This document shows positions 57,260-64,000 of a stretch of 64,000 nucleotides of DNA, in pieces. A program made the translations under genes and the position numbers. The stretch spans positions 124,001 to 188,000 of the forward strand of contig NBBA01000004.1 in assembly GCA_002794785.1 (NCBI GenBank), written 5' to 3'. Origin of the DNA: Coniferiporia sulphurascens. Its lineage: Eukaryota > Basidiomycota > Agaricomycetes > Hymenochaetales > Hymenochaetaceae. The notes below the pieces were generated by a model. It was not told the DNA's origin and did not search any database. It was given only the letters and a program-made list of their open reading frames with translations. Position 1 is the stretch's first letter. Each line of letters begins with the position of its first letter.

Positions 57260-58164
57260 GTCAGCACCTGCCCAAGGACGAGTGTGCACATCCTTTCTAC
57301 AAGGATAGCTATCAAGCATGCAGACATGGATTTAGCCACAGACAAGGTCGAGGAGGCCATCAAGGATGTGGATGTAGTGGATTTAGCTGTGGGACCCACA
57401 ACAGGATGTATAATCCCACATTATTCGGCAGTTATAACCACAACAGACAAGGAGATCAACGAAATGTGCCAGAATGGCAGAAAAAGCGCTTAGTGTGCTG
57501 TTTTAACTGTGGAAAGACCGGTAAATCTAAAATTAAAACCGATCTAACAGTATTAAAAAGACACATAATAGGCCACATCGTGCCCGAATGCTGGGTGCCA
57601 CGAAGCGAGCTTACTAAGCGCGCATTTGCGAAAAAGGCCGCTGAAGAGGAGAAAGCGAAAGGAAAAGGGAAGGAGAAAGAAACAGCAGCAGCAGCAACAG
57701 GTGGTAAGCAAACTGCCAATTCAATGTTTGTCGAAGGATCGAGTCAAGACATCGACAAAATTGTTGAAGCCTTCATCCAAGAAGTTGACGAGACAAGGAT
57801 CGCGTATTCATTCAATGACTTTCTAGAAAATCTCGGATATGAAGAGCATGACACGTATATGGCAAATGATGCCTATAACAGTGTTGCCAAAGAAGGAGAA
57901 ATTATGGATGCGGATCTAGACGTAAGTCTCACATTAATCGAAGAAAAACATATTACTAAAAATTTATACACAGCAACTGATATAATCAACACTGGTGCTA
58001 CATTACATATAACACCTCATTTATGGCGATTAAAAAATGTACGTCGAACAGCACCTATAATGATCACAGCTGCTAACAAAACTAAAATAATAACAGAAAT
58101 AGTAGGGGAAATGACCCTAAGCGTCCTGAATGGAAATCGGGTAAGTACTATATTTTTAGAATGA
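57260..58164 (+). pseudogene. Copia B gag 3' part, zinc knuckle and protease
   Basis: The frame of the left gag part resumes after the KDZ element: HLPKDE, then Gly/His/Tyr-rich text and a CCHC zinc knuckle whose CX2C (CCFNCGKTG) is separated from HIVPEC by 51 bp (57521-57571). Those bases begin GTAAAT, contain CTAAC and end ATAG; spliced, they restore the standard CX2CX4HX4C spacing. A Lys/Glu/Ala-rich linker and a protease-like DIINTGATLHITP (near 57980) follow. The frame ends at a TGA (58162-58164) just before VYYNPKMD, which aligns with continuous sequence in copia A, so this stop is a lesion. Confidence 0.8.
57521..57571 (+). other. Putative 51-bp spliceosomal intron in the copia B zinc knuckle
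   Basis: GT donor (GTAAAT), CTAAC branch-like site at about 57544-57548 and AG acceptor (AATAG). The length divides by three with no stop, so both spliced and unspliced forms stay in frame. Only the spliced form has normal zinc-knuckle spacing. Copia A has no insert here. Confidence 0.6.
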
Positions 58165-58182
58165 GTTTATTATAATCCTAAA

Positions 58183-60964
58183 ATGGATATGGGGTTAATT
58201 TCTCAAGGAGAATTATGTAACCTCAGATTTTCTTTTATTTATGAAAATAACTTGTGTACAATAAAGTTTCCTGATGGATCTTTATGTGGAAATATTAAAC
58301 AAAAAAATGGTCTTTATTTAATCAATTACAATGTAACAAGTGCTGCCAGACTTGAAATTTCATTATTTGATTTACATAAGCACTTAAGTCATATTAGCTA
58401 CGGCTATTTGAAGACCTTATTAAAAGAAAAAGAAATAACAAATTATAAAATAACAAGTATGGAAGAAGTACAATGTAATGATTGCACTCAAGCAAATATT
58501 AAAAGAATGCAGATTCCTAAATTAAGAACTTCAAAACTCACTAATAAATTTGGTAATCATTTACATATGGATATATGGGGACCAGCTAGTACACATGCTA
58601 TTGGAGGATATAGATATCTTCTAACTTTAGTAGATGATGCCACAAGATGGTTAGTAATGATATTACTTAAAACAAAAGATCAAGGATATCAAGTGTATAC
58701 AAACTATGCTATAAAGTTAAATACTCAATTTAATATAAAAATTAAAGTATTACAAAGCAACAATGATACAGTATTCCTAAGTCAACAATTTCAAAAAATT
58801 TTAGACGAACAAGGAACAATAAGGAGATTAACAGTACATGACACTCCACAACAAAATGGAGTCGCAGAAAGAGTACATCAAGTAATTTTAAATAATACAA
58901 GGGTAAACCTATTACAGGCAAAATTACCTCCAAGTTTATGGGGAGAAGCTGTTAAATTCAGCACATACATTTATAATAGAACCCCAAAAAGCGCTATAGC
59001 ATTTAAAACACCTTATTTCAAGCGCTACAATGAACAATACAATATTGATGATTTACAAGAATTTGGAAAATATTGTGTTATTTGCAAAGAAGACACAAAT
59101 AAACTAGAACCAAAAGGCAAATATGCTCAATGGTTAGGATTTGATGATGAAAGTAAAGGTCATAGAACCTACCACAAAAGAAAAGTCACAGTTGAAAGAA
59201 ACATTCAATTCATCGATTTACCCCCATCTCAAATTGAAGGGGAGAATAATAATAATAATAATATTGAACAAAATAAAGAAAAGGTCATAGAGTTAACAGA
59301 ACCCAGACCAAAAAGAAATATTATACAAACAAAGCAAGCTAAAGGACTAAATTTTGATGAAAATAATACAGCTGCTTACTTAACAGAATTTAATGAATTT
59401 AATAATGAACAAATGGGTGATCCAAACACCTATAATCAAGTGATCAAAAGGATCAACACCGGTAAATGGATAACAGCAATGGAAGATGAAGTTAAAACTT
59501 TAATAGAAAGATCAATGTGGACAATCATTAATCCACCAAAAGAAGCAAACATAATAGGAACAAGATTTGTATATAAAACTAAGCGATTAGCTAACAGAGA
59601 AATAGAAAGATACAAAGCACACTTAGTAGTACAAGGATTTGCACAAATGGAAGGAGTAGATTACTTCTCCAATGACACATTTGCACCAGTCACCAGATTA
59701 GCGATGGTCAGAACAATTTTAAGTTGGTGTGCAAGTAAAGATTTTGAAATACACCAAATAGATATTAAGTCAGCTTACCTATATGGTGAGTTAGAAGAAA
59801 ATGAAAATATTTATATAAGAGCACCTCTGGGTAATTTAATTAAAGATATAAAACCTGGACAAGTATTAAAATTAAAGAAAGCCTTATACGGATTAAAACA
59901 GGCAGGGCGCTGCTGGTACATGCGCTTAACAGAAATTTTAACCAAAAGTGGTTTATATAGATCAGCACAAGATAACGCTGTATTTTATAGAAAACATAAA
60001 GGAAAACTTTTATTAATTTTATTCATACACATGGATGACATAACAATCTGTGGAATAAACAACCAAATAATTGAAGCCATTAAGAAAGAAATTGGCAAAC
60101 ACGTAAAATACACTGATGGTAATGAAATACATTGGTTATTAGGAATTGAAATTCAAAGAAACCGTGAAGATAAAACAATTAAATTAAGACAAACAAATTA
60201 TATTGAAAGTATATTAAAAAGATATCAGTTACAAGACGCTGCAACAGTTAGAACACCAATGGCACCAGGCTAAGTGTTAAAAACATTAGATAATCCAACT
60301 GAAGATGAGTTGAGATACATGAAAAATATACCATATATGAATATGGTAGGAGCTTTGAGATATGCAGCAGATTGTACTAGACCAGACATAGCATTCGCCA
60401 CAGGGCAATTTGCTCGGCATCTAAGTAAGCCAAGTATCAAGCATTTTAATACTGTAAAACATTGTTTTAAATACTTAAAAGGAACAAAAGATTATTGGCT
60501 TATATTAGGCAGAACAGAATCAACCAAATTAATTGGGTATACTGATGCTGATGGCATGACCCAAGAAGGGCATAAAGCCATATCTGGATATGTTTTCCAG
60601 TTAGGAGAATCAACTATTAGTTGGTCGAGTAAAAAGCAGGAACTCATTAGTTTATCAGTATGTGAAGCTGAATTACAAGCATTAACTCATGGAGTTAAAG
60701 AAGCCTTATGGCTTAGAAGATTAATTGAGGAAATATTAGAACCTCAAAGAGTTACAAAAATTTTATGCAATAATCAAGCTGCTATAACAATAGTAAATTC
60801 AACTGAGCAGCAATATACACAAAGAACAAAACATATTGATATATGAAAGGATATTCTTAAAGATTATATTGAGAAGAAATTAATTGAAATAAAGTATATA
60901 CCAACTGGGTCACAGAAAGCAGACATAATGACCAAAGCATTAATGGTTGAGTTATGCAAACATT
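58183..60964 (+). pseudogene. Copia B pol (integrase, RT, RNase H)
   Basis: One 696-codon frame (58183-60273) and a second (60274-60846) separated by a single TAA (aligned with CAA in copia A, so a C-to-T change). Integrase: LFDLHKHLSHISYGY, CNDCTQA, MDIWGPAST, DDATRW, DTPQQNGVAERVHQ. RT: FAPVTRLAMVR, IKSAYLYGELEE, YGLKQAGRCWY and FIHMDDI (the catalytic Asp pair). RNase H: GYTDADGMTQEGHKAISGY and SVCEAELQALTHGVKEALW. The frame meets TGA at HIDI*KD (60844-60846), the same codon as in copia A, then continues as conserved text YIPTGSQKADIMTKAL. Inactive by two or three point lesions. Confidence 0.85.
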
Positions 60965-60985
60965 TTATGAACCTTCTAAGGTTAG

Positions 60986-61410
60986 TGTTAGGGCAACACT
61001 ATACACCAACATGGCGCACAGGTTCTACCAGTGAAACGACTTAGGAGAGTGAGACGCAAGTTGACAAGGAGGGATCACACAGAGGTAGTGGATATCCTAA
61101 GAGAACTCGACTGAGTTCCTCAGGTCTGCATTGGTTGCTACTTATACACATTTGACTACTTAAGGGTAGGTCAAATCTATAATAAACTACCAATCAGAAG
61201 TGTGAAACAGTCATGACGCCATTACTATGTAATATGTCACCATACTGATGCAATATGGCATCATCGCTCTAGAACCTTCTACTGTGACATCATAGATCTA
61301 GAACTATCTGTGCCTGCTTACTACTGATCAGGCTGAACGTACCTAATGACTAATCCATCATCATATAATACAAGGTGAAACATAAATCGAAAAACGCTTA
61401 TATCATAACA
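60986..61410 (+). repeat. Solo LTR, family D, nested in copia B 3' region
   Basis: 425 bp beginning TGTTAGGGCAACAC and ending ATATCATAACA, flanked by GTTAG (60981-60985 and 61411-61415). Copia A lacks this segment between pol and its polypurine tract, confirming that it is an insertion. The only copy in the window. Confidence 0.8.
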
Positions 61411-61420
61411 GTTAGTGCAA

Positions 61421-61433
61421 GTTTGAAGGGGAG
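61421..61433 (+). other. Polypurine tract of copia B
   Basis: GTTTGAAGGGGAG immediately before the 3' LTR, identical in its core to that of copia A. Confidence 0.8.
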
Positions 61434-61685
61434 TCTTAAATCTTATTACAAATCATATCACATCATAATGACATTATAAGGCATGATCAAGTCATGTTAC
61501 TTACTCCCGGCTAAAGAGCCACAGTAAAACTTATAAGGATAAAATTAAAGGATTAGTTAATAAGTTACCACAGTACTAGTATAAAGGTAGAGCCAGTGAG
61601 CCTACAAGAAATACATCGAATATCCTTTCCCCACTGCATGATAACACACCACTACTCTCAACTACAACCCACTCAACTTCTAAAA
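61434..61685 (+). repeat. 3' LTR of copia B
   Basis: 252 bp, the same length as the 5' LTR with scattered substitutions; followed by the AAGTA duplication. Confidence 0.9.
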
Positions 61686-61690
61686 AAGTA

Positions 61691-62119
61691 TTTCAGCAGT
61701 AATTTAGTTGTGTGAAAACCTGGGATAGCGATTTTGTGAGTAGGGGTCCCTTTGTAATAGGGGTCATACAATAGTAGAGGGTTAGCTAGGTCAATAATTC
61801 AGGAACAGAACAGAATTGCTGGAGCCCATGGTAGCCTTTTTTGGATTGTGCCGAACTGCGGCATTCCTTTCTGTATCTTAATTGGTGGACATCTTGTCAT
61901 TATGCTTACGTTTTTCTAACCAAGTATTCTCCTTTGAGGTTTGTATGCCCGTGCTCTGGTTGATTAGCCCAACACAAATACCACCTAATATTATTTGCCA
62001 CAATGCGGCCAAATTGGATCAGTCCTCAAGGTATATCGGCACTACAGTACACTAAAAAAGGTATTGGGCCCTGCCAGCGCAGCTAGCCCTATCATTATTA
62101 AAGGATACGTGGCCAATGG
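61691..62119. other. Host DNA after copia B, no gene seen
   Basis: Spacer with no supported ORF. Confidence 0.4.
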
Positions 62120-62581
62120 CGGAGCCTGACTTTACAGGGTGCGCGTGCAGTCCAACTGCGGCAGTGTCGGATAAACTTTATACATAATATTTTCAGCAAA
62201 CTTGAACAACTCGGAAACCAAGCAAACAAGGCACTTACATGCTCCTGGACCGCAGCACGCGACTACAGTGGGGAAATCAGGAATGGAGCTAAAAGGTCTG
62301 CTGTAAGGTGTTGCGCAAAGGCATACGTTAGTCCTAACATCTATCAAGTCCTTCTCTATGTTGAACGAACGATCCGATCCCATCTAGTGCGGCACTGTCT
62401 TGTACGTCCTGTTTGTGACGGATAAGCTCATACAGTGACGCATAAACCCTATGAGACTCACCATTAAGCTATGGCAGCAGGACAGTATGGTTCCCTGGGC
62501 GCAATCCGAATGGTTTTCATGGGGGACGGCATGTGCGAGGATTGCAAAGGACACCAGAGTAACGGCGAAGAGGTTTGAAAT
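62120..62581 (-). pseudogene. Hydrophobin-like remnant lacking an ATG
   Basis: The minus strand from 62581 encodes a signal-peptide-like segment (NLFAVTLVSFAILAHA), then a DCAQGTILSCC motif with the C-X7-CC layout near the start of class I hydrophobins, small secreted proteins that coat fungal surfaces. A GTGAGT donor at 62461 and an acceptor before 62393 join in frame to a second exon with two more Cys (VCLC) and a second CC pair (VVACC, near 62250). A third exon after a GTAAGT intron is poorly hydrophobin-like. The first in-frame codon at the expected start is ATT, not ATG, and the fifth cysteine is not in its usual place. A TATA box (62678-62684) remains, so this is probably a recently lost gene. 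Confidence 0.4.
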
Positions 62582-62677
62582 GGATCCAGTGAATATTGTT
62601 GCTGTGGAGCGTGTAAAGTTATCAAATGCTGAGGAGGGGAGCTATTCGATGGTGTAAAGGGCGGAAACACGACTGGG

Positions 62678-62684
62678 TTTTATA
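62678..62684 (-). promoter_or_regulatory. TATA box upstream of the hydrophobin-like remnant
   Basis: TATAAAA on the minus strand about 100 bp before the lost start codon. Confidence 0.4.
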
Positions 62685-62699
62685 GACAAAAACGCGGGG

Positions 62700-63805
62700 A
62701 GAATTCGGTATCACCCAGAACACCACTGGAAACGAGTGGCGGCGCAAGTGGAACAGTTCTGCATGCCAACATGACAAGCCAGCTCACACTCTTCTCAGAA
62801 GAACTCAAGGAAGATCGTCATAGACAAACGAGCCGTCGATGTCGTGGGATTGATTATCTACAGATTGAAAAAGTGAAGACCTTTTATACCATGCGTTCTG
62901 CTGATACACAGGCCCGCGTAAAGGCTTGCATATGAAGCTATCTATTCTAGCTGAGACATTACGGTTTGAGGTCTCAAAAGAGCTGTGATATGGTGCACAA
63001 TACATGTATATTAGTGGTCAGTGTGGGATCCTCCTCCAATTTGGGATGTCTAGCCTAGATAAATCATTGGTCTGTCTAACAGAATGAAGTCTCGCCACTG
63101 TCGACATCGTGATTTCGGCAGCCATCATCCTCGGAGTATCTGACAGTCCAACGCATAGGTGGATACACGAAAATCACCAGTTATTCGGGAAATAACAAAG
63201 TTACTCGGGAGCTCCGAGTCCTGATGCGTCCCGATGTATGCCGGGCGAACACAGGCGTAAATCTTCCATCACACGTCTACCCCACTCACAATATAGGGGA
63301 GAACACAACATACGGTTCATATAGCCCTCCCTTTTGGTCTAAACTGAAAAGTGCAGACACACAATCCCCGACTCTTGTCTCCGATTAATACTCGTATTTG
63401 AAGCGGAGTTCTGTTCTGACTTTCAAATTGTGCGGACGGAAACACAATTGCACGTGACGGCGCGCCAGCCACTAAATACTCAGGCGAGAAGCTCAAACTG
63501 ACAAAATCTCGTGAAGAGGAACGAACTTGTTATTAGACGAACTCGTTATTTCATATAAAATCAGCCTACAGCGTCCCGTAAATATCGATATAGCGACTCC
63601 GTGAATCTGCAGAGTCTAATCTCTCATCCAGCACTTCAAGCCCGAGTCCGCAGGCAAGGTCTGGACTCTATTATGTTTCTGACCGACGTCCGCCCATGAG
63701 ACACACCCATTCCTGATATAAACCCCACGTCCAGCCACGTACCCCCCATCTACATCTTACTTTGCAACCCCACGCACACAACTACCAATATCTATTCGAC
63801 CGATC
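62700..63805. other. No supported gene; promoter region of the edge ORF
   Basis: Non-coding by eye. TATAAAA-like sequence lies near 63555, and GATATAAACCCC near 63714 sits about 90 bp before the small ORF at 63806. Confidence 0.4.
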
Positions 63806-63964
63806 ATGTCTGCGACATCATCCTTTTTGCGCACCCAGTACTCCCAGCAATCTATCGACGAGGGTATGCGCCCCCTCCCCCACGGTGTGCAGGACGCACG
63901 TGGGCTCCTCGATGCGAGCAACGACGACATCATAATTCCGATTCAAGTGGGGACCGACAACTGA
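63806..63964 (+). CDS. Small ORF (52 aa) or first exon at the window edge
   Basis: ATG 63806 to TGA 63962-63964: starts MSATSSFLRTQYSQQSIDEG and ends DDIIIPIQVGTDN. Preceded by GATATAAACCCC (about 63714) and a CA-rich leader, a plausible fungal promoter. No domain. It could be a small protein or the first exon of a gene continuing past the window. Confidence 0.35.
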   Translation: MSATSSFLRTQYSQQSIDEGMRPLPHGVQDARGLLDASNDDIIIPIQVGTDN

Positions 63965-64000
63965 AGCCTTGGCGACACGACACCCGATCAGTTTGCGCGG

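Larger units (their letters stand above)
39500..61685 (+). mobile_element. Ty1/copia retrotransposon, family B, expanded to 22 kb by nested insertions
   Basis: Two 252-bp LTRs (39500-39751 and 61434-61685) lie 22 kb apart and are flanked by one 5-bp duplication, AAGTA (39495-39499 and 61686-61690), so they belong to a single insertion event. The internal order is half-tRNA-iMet primer site, gag, [KDZ transposon 41038-57259], gag zinc knuckle, protease, integrase, RT, RNase H, [solo LTR-D 60986-61410], polypurine tract. Without the inserts the element would be about 5.5 kb. Its pol is better preserved than that of copia A, with one long 696-codon frame. Confidence 0.95.

Noticed and set aside
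40010..61685. Two separate copia elements at 39.5-41 kb and 57-61.7 kb
   Set aside because: One shared TSD pair (AAGTA), LTRs only at the outer ends and gag frame continuity across the KDZ insert show a single element.

Overview
The window looks like nuclear DNA of a basidiomycete fungus, most likely an Agaricomycete. The evidence is the many 50-110 bp GT-AG introns, a fused single-chain eukaryotic urease, a NACHT-WD40 STAND gene, a KDZ (Kyakuja-Dileera-Zisupton) DNA transposon with a CxC2-type cysteine cluster, a hydrophobin-like remnant and many Ty1/copia elements. I cannot name the species. Exon boundaries were placed by eye from splice signals and reading phase; the multi-exon models for urease, the MBL gene and the KDZ cargo gene all sum to whole codons.

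Left part (1-14.7 kb): decayed LTR-element debris (1-2 kb); a degenerate 5' fragment of a urease gene (about 2.93-3.66 kb, +); a gene of an unknown family with a paralog at 27 kb; an initiator-type tRNA-Met (7067-7140); a three-exon unknown gene; a complete 14-exon urease (minus) transcribed divergently from a metallo-beta-lactamase-fold gene; and a TA-flanked MITE.

Middle part (14.7-39 kb): one NACHT-WD40 gene (minus, 25.2 to 14.7 kb) cut into pieces by a full-length copia element (family A, 16410-22415), a solo LTR of family A and a solo LTR of family B. All three have 5-bp target duplications, and removing them mentally rejoins the host reading frame. A solo LTR of a third family (C) sits inside copia A. 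Next come the second paralog of the unknown family, a 1051-residue low-complexity gene whose start codon is apparently split by an intron, and two tandem C2H2 zinc-finger paralogs, the downstream one frameshifted, with strongly conserved upstream DNA.

Right part (39.5-61.7 kb): a nested structure. A family B copia element (39500-61685, TSD AAGTA) carries in its gag a 16.2 kb KDZ transposon (41038-57259) with terminal inverted repeats of about 1.9 kb. Two solo LTRs of family C lie inside the KDZ element, one breaking its transposase. The KDZ element also carries an intact six-exon cargo gene for a 741-residue unknown protein and a possible small gene. Copia B additionally holds a solo LTR of family D and what looks like a 51-bp spliceosomal intron in its zinc knuckle.

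Right edge (61.7-64 kb): a hydrophobin-like remnant that lacks an ATG, and a small ORF behind a TATA box.

The order of insertion can be read directly: copia B, then KDZ into its gag, then family C LTRs into KDZ. Most premature stops in the elements are TGA where arginine is expected, which fits CpG deamination.
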